Shown: in pieces, positions 18,213 to 27,269 of the stretch
How positions within the stretch are numbered: the first letter of the stretch is position 1
How the letters are laid out: every line of letters begins with the position of its first letter
Assembly: GCF_012726345.1 (NCBI RefSeq)
Contig: NZ_PTXN01000001.1
Coordinates: forward strand, 398,654-462,653
From: Marinomonas sp. UCMA 3892
GTDB taxonomy: Bacteria > Pseudomonadota > Gammaproteobacteria > Pseudomonadales > Marinomonadaceae
DNA: 64,000 nt
Reading direction: 5' to 3'
Position numbers and translations under genes: made by a program
The notes under the pieces: model-generated
What the model saw: the letters and a program-made list of their open reading frames with translations, nothing else
Databases searched by the model: none
What the model was told of the DNA's origin: nothing

Positions 18213-18917
18213 TTAGTTTGTTGTGTTTAGCTTTTGTTCGATAAAGGGTTTTACCATCAATATTTCAACCTTATCCATGTTCGGGCCCAGATATTGAATA
18301 CTTTTTACTACGAAAGGTTTATTGCTGTTAGTCTCTGGTGCTACCCAGAAATCATTTATAATCTTGCTATTTAAAGAGTTAAAAGCCACTTGTTCCTGAA
18401 TGTGTTCGGCTTGCTGTGTCCATAAATCGGTCACTATTGTTTCCATACCTAATGACATACTAGTGATATCGGCAGAAAAATTATATCGATAGCCAGGAGA
18501 CCAATCATAGATAGCTTGCCAAGAACTTGACTGTCCAGGTAAAGAGAGTTGCTGACCTTTAATTAACAGTGTTTCTAAATTGCTAGTGTCAAATCCTGTA
18601 GTATGGATAATTCGGCCATTTTCAGTGACGATAGTGCCTTTATCTTCTGCAATCCAAGTAAGTTGGTAGGCTGCATTTGTGGGATTTTGTTCAGCTAATC
18701 CTAATATTAATAAAATAGGTTTAGCATCGTTAATGGTAACTAGGCTGCTAGCATAAGGGGTAGCGGCTATATATTCGGTGGTAATTTCAGTACCTTTATT
18801 TAGCTCTCTCGCTATTTGTATAGAATCAAGGGCGCTTTTGAAATTGTCTGTGCAGCCAGATAAAGAAAATATAGAAAGGGAAGCAATAAAAACGGCGCTG
18901 TAACGAAGAATATGCAT
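18213..18917 (-). CDS. yjbF: YjbF/GfcB-family lipoprotein
   Basis: A 234-residue lipoprotein. The signal sequence ends in a lipobox, SIFSLSGC, with Cys at residue 22. The mature part begins with helix FKSALDSIQIARELNKG and continues as beta-rich sequence with GRIIHTTGFDTSNLETL, typical of YjbF/GfcB. It is probably an outer membrane lipoprotein of the polysaccharide assembly apparatus. A strong intrinsic terminator lies between it and the upstream yjbE, so part of the transcription is likely cut off before it. Confidence 0.88.
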   Translation of the reverse strand: MHILRYSAVFIASLSIFSLSGCTDNFKSALDSIQIARELNKGTEITTEYIAATPYASSLVTINDAKPILLILGLAEQNPTNAAYQLTWIAEDKGTIVTENGRIIHTTGFDTSNLETLLIKGQQLSLPGQSSSWQAIYDWSPGYRYNFSADITSMSLGMETIVTDLWTQQAEHIQEQVAFNSLNSKIINDFWVAPETNSNKPFVVKSIQYLGPNMDKVEILMVKPFIEQKLNTTN

Positions 18918-18940
18918 GAGTTAACCAGTAGGGAGGAAAT

Positions 18941-18976
18941 GAAAAAAACGCCTAATAAATTTTATTAGGCGTCTTT
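18941..18976 (-). terminator. Intrinsic terminator between yjbE and yjbF
   Basis: On the minus strand a 12-bp perfect stem (ACGCCTAATAAA at 18948-18959 pairing with 18961-18972) is followed by seven T's (18942-18948 on the complement). It starts five bases after the yjbE stop. It would let yjbE be expressed well above yjbFGH. Confidence 0.85.
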
Positions 18977-18980
18977 AGTA

Positions 18981-19412
18981 TTAGTTAGCAGTGCTAGTAG
19001 TTGTCGTTGGTGTTACGTTATTGTCGGAGGTCGTTGCAACAGCGACACCAACAGTAGCAGCTGCTGCAACACCAGCCGCAGCAGCAGCGGCACCTACTCC
19101 GATACCACCTGCAGCGGCCGCACCAGCAGCACCAGCACCAGCAGCAGCACCTGCGCCAGCTCCAGCAGCACCTGCGCCAGCTCCAGCAGCACCTGCGCCA
19201 GCTCCAGCAGCACCTGCGCCTGCACCAGCTCCTGCGCTCGCACCACCAGCTCCTGCGCCCGCACCACCAGCTCCTGCGCCGCCAGCACCACCACCAGCGC
19301 TAGCACCAGCGCCAGTACTACCACTAGCTCCTGTACCAGAACCGGCAGCTTCACCATATGCTTGGCTAGCTAGGCCAAGTGCTACGATTGTAGCCAAAGT
19401 AACAAGTTTCAT
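18981..19412 (-). CDS. yjbE: YjbE-like Gly/Ala-rich secreted protein
   Basis: A 143-residue protein with a signal peptide (MKLVTLATIVALGLASQAYG) and a mature part made almost wholly of Gly, Ala and a few Ser, in GAGAGAA-type repeats. It ends with a more ordinary tail (VAVATTSDNNVTPTTTTS). Enterobacterial YjbE/GfcA is likewise small and rich in Gly, Ala, Ser and Thr; this one is longer. Position at the head of yjbFGH supports the call. It has a good ribosome site (AAGGAA). The opposite strand is open too because of the repetitive GC-rich codons, but that frame encodes only Ala/Pro repeats with no family. The repeat tract could change length by slippage. Confidence 0.75.
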   Translation of the reverse strand: MKLVTLATIVALGLASQAYGEAAGSGTGASGSTGAGASAGGGAGGAGAGGAGAGAGGASAGAGAGAGAAGAGAGAAGAGAGAAGAGAGAAAGAGAAGAAAAGGIGVGAAAAAAGVAAAATVGVAVATTSDNNVTPTTTTSTAN

Positions 19413-19767
19413 AATATTTCCTTATCATTAAACATCGATGTTTGAAGAATAGACTTCACGGACGATTTTAGATCAAGATTTATGACAATGTAAGCGCTAT
19501 GAACAGACTTTTCGTTAATTTCTTGATCAATTCTAACGCTGTCGCCATCAAGTCCGACCCTAAATGCTGGTGAAATGTGCGTTAAGCGGACAAATACCAA
19601 TAATGAACAATGTTTAAAAAATGCCGCGCTTTGTGAAAGCATTGAGTAAGCAGCCTTTATTTTTGCTGTGTTTTGAGACATTATGTGCGGCATCTTAATA
19701 ATAGTCAGATAGGAAGCATGCTCATGAAAGTGTTATCTCTATCAATACAAGGAACTGTGACCTATTA
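19413..19767. promoter_or_regulatory. Divergent control region between yjbEFGH and wzi
   Basis: These 355 bases separate two divergent export gene sets, so they must hold both promoters. A perfect 14-bp palindrome, AAACATCGATGTTT, lies at 19430-19443, about 20 bases upstream of the yjbE ATG, and may be an operator or mRNA element. A minus-strand open frame at 19409-19693 has no recognisable features and is not called. Promoter boxes could not be assigned with confidence. Confidence 0.45.
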
Positions 19768-21105
19768 ATGTTCTCTTCTAATGTAAAAAAAAAACCGATT
19801 CTACGTCTTCCAAAACTCAGCTTTCTTAGTTGCTGTCGCGCTAATAAACTGGTTCATAAAGCTTTGCTGGTGCCGTTTCTAGGTTGCACTTCTGCTGTTG
19901 CAGTCGCGTCGCCTTGGCTGGAAGCCAATGATCCGTTTTTGCGCTCATCTTTACTGTTACTGTCTGATTCAGGTCAAATTTCTTCGCCTGTTAATCACTA
20001 TCCCATGCGTTGGTCGATGTTTGGTGACGATTTAACCTATGCGGATCGAAACGCAGATAGCGTATTATTAGCGAATCAAGAGCTACTTTATACATTAAAC
20101 TCGGCTAGATTAAATCGCGGTAATCGATTGTTCAAAGTTGTAAATGGTTCTAATCCTGCAGTGCCTTCGGGTTTTGGGCAGTTCAATGAAGATGAAAAGG
20201 GCGTTTATACCAGTGTTGAGCATCTAGGGAATTCATTCTCTTATCGTTTAACGGCGGGTTACAGTGAATATCAAGACGATATGACCTTAAACATAGACAA
20301 TAGTTACCTTGCTTATAGCTCTGGCGCTTGGCTTTGGTCTGTTGGAAATGTTGATCGTTGGTGGGGGCAAGGCTGGCAACATAATTTAATTTTAGGTTCG
20401 TACGCTAAAGCGGCGCCTGATGTAAGTGTTAGTTATATTGGCGAGAACAATATTTTGGGTGTTTGGAGTGTCGAAAGTATATTAGCCAAACCTGCGCACT
20501 CTGATTACGACTACCACAGTGCAACTCGTTTAGTATCAAAGCCTTTTTCTCTTTTTGAATACGGCGTTACCTACCAAACCTGGTTTTCAGGTGTTGATTC
20601 GATACAAGACGAAAAACAGCTCGCGCTGGATGCGAAGTTGACCTTACCCAGCATGGCCAGTTTTTATCACAGTGTTTATGCCGAAGCGGCTTCTACTTCT
20701 AACCAAACTGAGTTGGGCGCTTGGTTGGTGGGTTGGACGGGCAGCCTTCCTCTTGGTGAAAACATTGCTCGTATTGTATTGGAATCTCAACAATCTACCG
20801 ATGCACATGATGCAACCCCATGGAAATCAGGAAACTATCCATCTATAACCGATGGCGTTGCTAATACAACTTATATGTTGGACGAAAGTGTTTCGGTCGC
20901 TTTATATTTGCAGCTTAAAAACGATCATCAGATAGGATTACGCTACCAGAACTCGACACAAGACAATGAAAAAATAAAGACCAGTCAGTTAACGTATAAT
21001 TTACCCGCTTTAGCTGGAATGGTACGTGTAGGGGCGAGTCGCCAGCAGGTACAGAACAGCGATACCAAAACGAATATATGGGCAGGTTATGAATTTCGCT
21101 TTTAG
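19768..21105 (+). CDS. Wzi-family capsule assembly outer membrane protein
   Basis: A 445-residue protein with an extended N-terminal signal region ending near VAVASPWLEANDPFLRSSLLLLSDSG. This is the characteristic start of the mature Wzi family (capsule assembly, PF14052). The remainder alternates amphipathic strands and ends with aromatic-rich YEFRF, an outer membrane beta-barrel signature. Wzi in Klebsiella and E. coli is an outer membrane lectin that anchors capsular polysaccharide. It is first of the three plus-strand export genes wzi, SLBB/Wza-like and wzz. The N-terminus is longer than usual, and a later start cannot be excluded. Confidence 0.85.
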   Translation: MFSSNVKKKPILRLPKLSFLSCCRANKLVHKALLVPFLGCTSAVAVASPWLEANDPFLRSSLLLLSDSGQISSPVNHYPMRWSMFGDDLTYADRNADSVLLANQELLYTLNSARLNRGNRLFKVVNGSNPAVPSGFGQFNEDEKGVYTSVEHLGNSFSYRLTAGYSEYQDDMTLNIDNSYLAYSSGAWLWSVGNVDRWWGQGWQHNLILGSYAKAAPDVSVSYIGENNILGVWSVESILAKPAHSDYDYHSATRLVSKPFSLFEYGVTYQTWFSGVDSIQDEKQLALDAKLTLPSMASFYHSVYAEAASTSNQTELGAWLVGWTGSLPLGENIARIVLESQQSTDAHDATPWKSGNYPSITDGVANTTYMLDESVSVALYLQLKNDHQIGLRYQNSTQDNEKIKTSQLTYNLPALAGMVRVGASRQQVQNSDTKTNIWAGYEFRF

Positions 21106-21174
21106 GGAAATTCATAACGGCTGCAGTTAATAGCTAATATTAAATCTTTATTGAACCTAAATAGACCACACAGT

Positions 21175-23781
21175 ATGCGACTTACAAAACGACTCTTACC
21201 AATACTAATGATGACGCTAGCGGGAAATCTACTCGCTTTTACACCGACTGCAGAACAGATTAGCCAGTTTCAGAGTATGCCTAAGGCGCAACAGGAGGCG
21301 CTAGCCCGTCAATATGGTGTGGATCTTGGGGCTTTGACTGGAGGTGCGGCCAATACTGAAGCGGCCCCAGTGCAGCAGGCACCAGTATTGGAACCTGTCG
21401 TGAGCGAAGCAAAACCAGCTCCTACCGTTCAAGCGGCAGCAGACAGTGGTGGCTTGACTCAGTTTGGCTACGATGTGTTTGGTAATAATAGTCTAGGTTT
21501 AACCATAGTGGACAATTTGCCTGTGCCGCTCGATTATCAAATGGGTCCAGGTGATGTTATTAGTGTGCAAACTTTTGGCAAAAACAATCAGAATCTATCT
21601 TTAACTATAGACAGAGATGGCTCTATCAACCTTCCTGATATTGGCCCTGTGGCCGTAGCAGGGCAAACATTCGCGCAGCTGCGTAAACAGCTCAATGACG
21701 TGATTAAAAACAAAACCATTGGTGTAGATGTATCTGTCACTATGGGCGCCATGCGTACCATGCAGGTCTATATCGTCGGGGAAGCCATACAGCCCGGCGC
21801 CTACAATGTAAACGGCTTAACCACCATTACCCAAGCATTGATCGCTAGCGGTGGAGTCAAGAAATCCGGCAGCTTGCGTCATATTAAATTAATGCGCAAA
21901 GGCCAAGTGGTATCAGAATTTGACCTATACGACTTATTACTCAAAGGTGATACCTCGAAAGACTTACGTCTATCATCGGGTGACACGCTTTTTATTCCAC
22001 TTCGTGATAACCGCATTACTATAGAAGGACAAGTGACGCGTCCAGCGGTGTATGAAGCCAAAGGCGATATCACACTGGGGCAATTATTGTCGTTAGCCGG
22101 TGGGGCAAAACCTCAAGCCTATTTGTCGCGCGTCAGCGTGCGCCGAGCGGGTGCAAACGGATTACAGTTGTTTAACTTGGACCTTGCGACACCTGCAGGA
22201 CGGAACTTTAAGCTACAAAATGGCGATGACGTAAACTTATCGGCCGCTTCCTCGTCCCTACGTAATGCCGTTGCCGTGCGTGGTGAAGTAGTCAGACAAG
22301 GCGCGCTTAATTACAAACAAGGTATGAAAGTAAGTGATGCTATTGGTTCTATAGATGATGGTTTAAAGCTAACGGCCGATTTGAATTATGCTTTATTGGT
22401 ACGAGAAATAAATGCCAATCAAGATGTTGAAATTTATCAATTTAGTTTGTTGGATGCATTGACGAATCCAGGCTCGGCGGCCAATTTAACTCTGCAAGAA
22501 AAAGACCAAATCTTTGTTTTTGATAATGGCTTGGCACAAGGTTACTGGTCTGGCTCTTATGCAAACAGTAAAGCAAAATCGGATGGAGTGGTGGATCATG
22601 CACGTGAAGTGCTAGATGCCGAAACAGGGGCAGTTGTCACTATAGAAGAAAATGCCACCTTGAAAATTGCTGATAAAGAAGTCGAATCTAATGCGTCTGG
22701 ATTGCGTAAAGCCAGTCGAGAGGCATTACTTAAACCTATTATCGAACGATTAAAGGCGCAGGCTAGTTACGGAAGTCCTGCAAAAGTGATCGATGTATCT
22801 GGGGCGGTTAAATTTCCAGGCCTTTATCCACTAGCGAAAAACACCAGTGTTTCTTCTTTGTTGGCAGCCGCGGGTGGTTTAAATCAGAATGCTTATTTAT
22901 CGTCGGCAGAATTAACTCGTCGTACCACAGAAGGCGATAAATCTACTATTGACCGTATTAATTTTTCACTAAAAGATGCAATTAGTGGCAAGTACCCAGT
23001 TGCCTTGAGCGCACAAGATCATTTAATCGTAAAATCCCAGCCAGGTTGGCAAGAGGGAATGGTGGTTGAGTTGCAAGGAGAATTTGTTTTTCCTGGTACC
23101 TATACCTTTAAACGTGGCGAAACCTTAAAAGACGTGATTGAGCGAGCCGGTGGTTTTACGGAGTTTGCTTACCCTTCTGGTGCTGTATTTAGTCGTGAAC
23201 GCTTAAAACGTCAGGAAGCAGAAAGGCTTAAGTTCCTAAACGCACAGTTAAAGCAAGAAATTAGCGCTATGTCGTTGCGTCGCCAAGGGTCAACCTCGGT
23301 ATCAGACCCAGCACAGGCTATTGCTGTAGTGGATCAGCTGGATAATGTGGTGCCAGTAGGGCGTTTAGTGGTTGACCTTAACTATGCAGTGAAAGGCGAT
23401 AAATTGGCTAACCTAATGCTAGAAAAAGGCGACAAGCTGTTCGTGCCAGCCTTGAACCCCGTGGTCAGCATAGTGGGTGAAGTGCAATTTTCATCGAACC
23501 ACACTTTTAACCCCAACTTAACAGTAGAAGACTATATAGCATCTGCTGGCGGCACTAAACGCCAAGCAGATACTGATCGTATTTACATAGTGAAAGCGAA
23601 TGGCTCTGTAGAATTGCCGAATAACTCCTTCTGGTTTAGTCGTGACTATGACCCGCTAGAGCCAGGCGATACTATCATAGTGCCTATCAATACAGACTAC
23701 CTAGATGGCTTAAGTACCTTATCTACAGCTACTCAGATACTGTATCAAATTGGTGTCGCGTGGAGCGCTATTAAAAATTAA
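21175..23781 (+). CDS. SLBB-domain polysaccharide export protein, Wza-like
   Basis: An 868-residue protein from the ATG at 21175; a TTG at 21151 would add eight residues but the signal peptide fits the ATG (MRLTKRLLPILMMTLAGNLLA). The polysaccharide export domain begins PLDYQMGPGDVISVQTFGK. It is followed by at least five SLBB-type beta-grasp repeats (VYIVGEAIQPGAYNV, ITIEGQVTRPAVYEA, IDVSGAVKFPGLYPL, VVELQGEFVFPGTYTF, VSIVGEVQFSSNHTF). It is much longer than E. coli Wza (about 380) and lacks a lipobox, resembling the long multi-SLBB exporters of vibrios and other marine bacteria. It should form the periplasmic and outer membrane conduit for the polysaccharide. Confidence 0.9.
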   Translation: MRLTKRLLPILMMTLAGNLLAFTPTAEQISQFQSMPKAQQEALARQYGVDLGALTGGAANTEAAPVQQAPVLEPVVSEAKPAPTVQAAADSGGLTQFGYDVFGNNSLGLTIVDNLPVPLDYQMGPGDVISVQTFGKNNQNLSLTIDRDGSINLPDIGPVAVAGQTFAQLRKQLNDVIKNKTIGVDVSVTMGAMRTMQVYIVGEAIQPGAYNVNGLTTITQALIASGGVKKSGSLRHIKLMRKGQVVSEFDLYDLLLKGDTSKDLRLSSGDTLFIPLRDNRITIEGQVTRPAVYEAKGDITLGQLLSLAGGAKPQAYLSRVSVRRAGANGLQLFNLDLATPAGRNFKLQNGDDVNLSAASSSLRNAVAVRGEVVRQGALNYKQGMKVSDAIGSIDDGLKLTADLNYALLVREINANQDVEIYQFSLLDALTNPGSAANLTLQEKDQIFVFDNGLAQGYWSGSYANSKAKSDGVVDHAREVLDAETGAVVTIEENATLKIADKEVESNASGLRKASREALLKPIIERLKAQASYGSPAKVIDVSGAVKFPGLYPLAKNTSVSSLLAAAGGLNQNAYLSSAELTRRTTEGDKSTIDRINFSLKDAISGKYPVALSAQDHLIVKSQPGWQEGMVVELQGEFVFPGTYTFKRGETLKDVIERAGGFTEFAYPSGAVFSRERLKRQEAERLKFLNAQLKQEISAMSLRRQGSTSVSDPAQAIAVVDQLDNVVPVGRLVVDLNYAVKGDKLANLMLEKGDKLFVPALNPVVSIVGEVQFSSNHTFNPNLTVEDYIASAGGTKRQADTDRIYIVKANGSVELPNNSFWFSRDYDPLEPGDTIIVPINTDYLDGLSTLSTATQILYQIGVAWSAIKN

Positions 23782-23957
23782 TGTCGAATCACAGAGCCCT
23801 GTGTGATAAAGCAAGGCGAAAGTCGTAGGCAAAATAAACAGAGGTGAGTTTTAGTGCAAAACTTATCTCGCTTACTTAATAGAATTTAATAGGATAAAAC
23901 AGAAAAGGATAGGTGTTAGCGAATAAAGCTAGTATCCATCTTTTTCCTAATTTAAAT

Positions 23958-24905
23958 ATGGCTGATAATTACAACTTACCTCCGCAAGCGTATCACCAGC
24001 AAGACGATGAAATAGACCTAAAAGAGCTGTTTATAGCGCTTTGGAAGGGCAAATGGATCATCATATTTACCACCTTCGTATTTGCCGTAGGTGGCGTGCT
24101 GTACGCACTATCTCAGCCCAACACCTACAAAGCCGAAGCAGTATTGGCTTCGGCCAATGATAACAAATCTGGCGGTTTGGCCGGCATGGCCGCACAATTT
24201 GGTGGCCTAGCGTCTTTGGCTGGTATCAACCTAGGTGGTGGTGGCACAGACAGCAAAGCCATGGCGCTAGCAATACTTCAGTCTCGTCAATTTATTAATG
24301 CTTTTATCAATAAATACGACCTAATGGTTCCCCTAATGGCGGGTGAGAAATGGAGTGAATCTACAGATACCTTACAGTTGAATCCTGAGCTATATGATGC
24401 GCAAAGAAAAACATGGGTCCGTGAAGTTGAACCTGGGAAATCGCCAATACCAACCGATTGGGAAGCCTACAAAGAGTTCAAAAAACTGATTGCCGTATCC
24501 GAAAGTAAAGACAATGGTCTAGTGACCCTGTCTATCACCCACTTATCACCCACCATAGCCAAACAATGGGTGGACTGGTTAGTGATAGACCTAAATGCTT
24601 GGGTTAAAAAAGAATCACTGGATGAAACACGCCGTAACATCGGCTATCTAGAAGAACAAATCCAAAAAACCAGCATATCAGACATGCAGTCGGTCTTTTA
24701 TCAATTGATAGAAGAGCAAACCAAAAACCTAATGCTGGCACAAGTACAAGACGAATTCGCCTTTAAAACCATCGACCCAGCCGTCGTACCAGAAGAAAAA
24801 GCCGGCCCAAAACGTGCCCTAATCTGCGTACTCGCTGTACTACTCGGCGGCATGCTAGGTATGGGGATCGTACTCATCCGCTTCGCCTTCACCAAAAAAG
24901 ACTAA
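23958..24905 (+). CDS. Wzz-family polysaccharide chain length determinant
   Basis: A 315-residue protein from ATG 23958. An in-frame GTG at 23913, just after AAGGAT, would add 15 residues. The Wzz N-terminal motif DEIDLKELFIALWKGKW precedes the first membrane segment (IIIFTTFVFAVGGVLYAL), then comes a long helical periplasmic domain. The C-terminal segment ALICVLAVLLGGMLGMGIVLI crosses the membrane again. It regulates polymer chain length with Wzy. No tyrosine kinase domain follows, so this is the Wzz type rather than a Wzc-type copolymerase; no wzb or wzc is found in the window. It ends right before a REP-B array. Confidence 0.88.
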   Translation: MADNYNLPPQAYHQQDDEIDLKELFIALWKGKWIIIFTTFVFAVGGVLYALSQPNTYKAEAVLASANDNKSGGLAGMAAQFGGLASLAGINLGGGGTDSKAMALAILQSRQFINAFINKYDLMVPLMAGEKWSESTDTLQLNPELYDAQRKTWVREVEPGKSPIPTDWEAYKEFKKLIAVSESKDNGLVTLSITHLSPTIAKQWVDWLVIDLNAWVKKESLDETRRNIGYLEEQIQKTSISDMQSVFYQLIEEQTKNLMLAQVQDEFAFKTIDPAVVPEEKAGPKRALICVLAVLLGGMLGMGIVLIRFAFTKKD

Positions 24906-24921
24906 CCACAACGGACACTCC

Positions 24922-25467
24922 ATATGTCAGATTCGCCGAAGCACGAGGCGTAATCTGACATTCCCAACCCACGTCGTCAAACGGCACATTATACTTCGTT
25001 CATGATGCCCTACGAAACCATCACGAAACCAACCACATGATCCAAACCAACCCATCCCGTAGGTCAGATGAGACGAGGTACGAGGCGTAATCTGACATCC
25101 CCAACCCGCAACATCAAACGGCACATTACGCTCCGCTCATGATGCCCTACGAAACCAACCACATGATTCACACTAACCAATCCCGTAGGTCAGATGAGAC
25201 GAGGTACGAGGCGTAATCTGACATCCCCAACCCGCATCATCAAACGGCACATTACACTTCGTTCATGATGCCCTACGAAAAAACCAACGTCGTCAAACGG
25301 CACATTACGCTCCGTTCATGATGCCCTACGAAACCATCACGAAACCATCACGAAACCAACCACATGATCCACACCAACCCATCTCGTAGGTCAGATGAGA
25401 CGAGGTACGAGGCGTAATCTGACATTCCCAACCCACGTCATCAAACGGCACATCATACTTATTTGCT
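24922..25467. repeat. REP-B array, left of RAYT 2
   Basis: A dense array of paired elements. Element B1 begins GTAGGTCAGAT and ends ATCTGAC, giving a stem with the variable GAGACGAGGTACGAGGCGTA inside. Element B2, in the opposite orientation, reads CGGCACATTACACTTCG then TTCATGATGCCCTACG, whose reverse complement also starts with GTAG. B1 and B2 alternate with short A/C-rich linkers. Short open frames here repeat with the array and are not genes. The array abuts the RAYT gene at 25468. Confidence 0.9.
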
Positions 25468-25947
25468 CTAAAATACCCCATTCCAATGAATATCAAACAA
25501 TCCCAATTTCACGTCACGATGAAAACTTGAATATGGCCAATCACGTGTTGATAAAACGTAGCCATGTTTTACGGGGTTTAAATAACAATAATGGATGTGG
25601 GCTCTTAAATCGTCATCTGATTTGATCTCATGTTCCCAAAAACGATTTTGCCAAATACTCGATTGATGGTGTGTTTGATTTTTTAGCTTCTTGGTAAACA
25701 AGATTTTAATTAACTGCCAACGCCGCGAAAAATCATTATCTCCTTTTGGTAATCGCCAAATGGCATGGATATGATCGGGCAAAACCACCCATGCAATAAT
25801 ATCAAATGGTCGTCGAGATTTTACGTATCGAACACTCTCACGTAAAAGATCAACATGATCAACCAGAACAGAAGAATGTCGATTCTTGACCGTCACTGTA
25901 AAGAAAAACGTACCGCCAAAACGCTTACTTCTAATATATCTAGGCAT
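25468..25947 (-). CDS. REP-associated tyrosine transposase (RAYT 2)
   Basis: A complete 159-residue member of the Y1/RAYT family. Visible are RYIRSKRFGGTFFFTVTVKNR at the N-terminus, the metal-binding HUH-like motif VLPDHIHAIWRLP, and the C-terminal DDLRAHIHYCYLNPVKHGYV segment holding the catalytic Tyr region. It is flanked on both sides by REP-B arrays, which implies that it acts on REP-B. It differs clearly from the RAYT at 14529-14982, which begins MSWSDLRKG and sits among REP-A. Such proteins cut single-stranded REP hairpins and are usually domesticated single-copy genes. Confidence 0.9.
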   Translation of the reverse strand: MPRYIRSKRFGGTFFFTVTVKNRHSSVLVDHVDLLRESVRYVKSRRPFDIIAWVVLPDHIHAIWRLPKGDNDFSRRWQLIKILFTKKLKNQTHHQSSIWQNRFWEHEIKSDDDLRAHIHYCYLNPVKHGYVLSTRDWPYSSFHRDVKLGLFDIHWNGVF

Positions 25948-25976
25948 CCATGCCCTCCAAGAAATATCTTACACCA

Positions 25977-26532
25977 ACCCATCCCGTAGGTCAGATGAGG
26001 CGAGGCACGAGGCGTAATCTGACATTCCCAACCAGCGTCATCAAACGGCACATTACACTTCGTTCATGATGCCCTACGAAACCATCACGAAACCAACCAC
26101 ATGATCCACACCAACCCATCCCGTAGGTCAGATGAGACGAGGCACGAGGCGTAATCTGGCATCCCCAACCCACGTCGTCAAACGGCACATTATACTTCGT
26201 TCATGATGCCCTACGAAACCATCACGAAACCAACCACATGATCCACACCAACCCATCCCGTAGGTCAGATGAGATGAGGTACGAGGCGTAATCTGACATT
26301 CAAAACCAACGTCATCAAACGGCACATTACGCTCCGTTCATGATGCCCACGAAACCAACCACATGATCCACACCAACCCATCCCGTAGGTCAGATGAGAC
26401 GAGGTACGAGGCGTAATCTGACATTCAAAACCAACGTCATCAAACGGCACATTACACTTCGTTCATGATGCCCTACGAAAAAACCAGCGTCATCAAACGG
26501 CACATTATGCTCCGCTCATGCCCTACGAAAAC
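25977..26532. repeat. REP-B array, right of RAYT 2, 137-bp unit
   Basis: Same B1 and B2 elements as on the left. A tandem unit of 137 bp is visible from B1 starts near 25984, 26121 and 26258, then about 126 bp to the next because of a small deletion. Three near-identical 61-65 codon open frames recur with the same period and are by-products of the repeat. Confidence 0.9.
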
Positions 26533-26537
26533 ATGCG

Positions 26538-26960
26538 TTATTTCATCTGCATAAAACGATCAGCGGCTTTGGCTAAAAAATCCGACCGATCTTTAAACTC
26601 ATGATGAAATCCAACATAGGCATCAACTCGAGCCAATAGCGGTTCGGATAAAGTAATGTTGACGCGCTTCTGTTTACCTTTTAAACCTTCGACAGGCACT
26701 TCAATGGCTAACCATTCGGTAAACTCTGGGTACTTAGCACGATAATCAACAAACCCAGTATTTAATGTTGATAGCATATGTCCATCCGCTATCACCTCTT
26801 CGGCCATCAAAAGAATGACCTCTTTGGCGCGATATAATACTTCTTCTTGTTTATCGGCTGCTGAGATACAGCCGTATCCTAATTCCTCAAATACTGGAAC
26901 AATAATGCCCCATGCTGTGTTGTTGTCCTGTGGGCGCTCTATACCAACCATAAATAACAT
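26538..26960 (-). CDS. hicB: HicB-family antitoxin
   Basis: 140 residues from the ATG at 26960, which has a strong ribosome site (GAGGTGATT) immediately upstream; a longer frame to 27101 overlaps hicA and is unlikely. The N-terminal part (MLFMVGIERPQDNNTAWGIIVPVFEELG) is the HicB RNase-H-like fold. The C-terminus KQKRVNITLSEPLLARVDAYV with FLAKAADRFM is a ribbon-helix-helix DNA-binding domain, so it should neutralise HicA and repress its own operon. It lies 38 bases downstream of hicA. It is embedded among REP-B repeats, typical of mobile toxin-antitoxin cassettes. Confidence 0.85.
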   Translation of the reverse strand: MLFMVGIERPQDNNTAWGIIVPVFEELGYGCISAADKQEEVLYRAKEVILLMAEEVIADGHMLSTLNTGFVDYRAKYPEFTEWLAIEVPVEGLKGKQKRVNITLSEPLLARVDAYVGFHHEFKDRSDFLAKAADRFMQMK

Positions 26961-26998
26961 AATCACCTCGTGTGCTAGCGGTGTTCTCAAGGTACTGA

Positions 26999-27181
26999 TT
27001 AAATTCCTGCCATTTTTTTTATGCTTTCTAATGTACCAATCGGAAGGTGTTTTTTGGGGTGAGGTACGGAAAATTTCTTTCCTGTTATGGGAGAAAACCA
27101 TATTTGATGGTCTCCTTTACCATGCCTAACAAACACGCATCCATTGTCTTTGAGTTGCTTAATAAGATCCTTCGAGTTCAT
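26999..27181 (-). CDS. hicA: HicA-family mRNA interferase toxin
   Basis: 60 residues from the ATG at 27181; the frame can be extended to 27235 but the HicA fold starts at MNSKDLIKQLKDNGCVFVRHGKGDHQIWF. The conserved catalytic His lies in GDHQIW, and the C-terminal part KFSVPHPKKHLPIGTLESIKKMAG is typical of the family. HicA is a double-stranded RNA-binding-like ribonuclease that cuts mRNA when its HicB partner is lost. The gene order toxin then antitoxin on the minus strand is the usual hicAB arrangement. Confidence 0.88.
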   Translation of the reverse strand: MNSKDLIKQLKDNGCVFVRHGKGDHQIWFSPITGKKFSVPHPKKHLPIGTLESIKKMAGI

Positions 27182-27269
27182 TTTTGCATCCTTGTTTTGA
27201 ACCGATGTTACTTGGATCAATATAAAATTATACACACGCGTAAGTATAATTCTATGTTTATTTTATTTC

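Noticed and set aside
18991..19431. 146-codon Ala/Pro-rich frame opposite yjbE
   Set aside because: It is the complement of the Gly/Ala-repeat gene, has no family features, and opposes a gene with a signal peptide, a ribosome site and operon context.
19409..19693. 94-codon minus-strand frame in the yjbE-wzi divergent region
   Set aside because: No domain, overlaps the yjbE start and the palindrome, and lies where both promoters must be.
24927..26450. Several near-identical 61-65 codon minus-strand frames
   Set aside because: They recur with the REP-B repeat unit and have no independent ribosome sites, so they are by-products of the repeats.
26961..27101. N-terminal extension of HicB to 27101
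   Set aside because: It would overlap hicA; the ATG at 26960 has a strong ribosome site and begins at the HicB fold.
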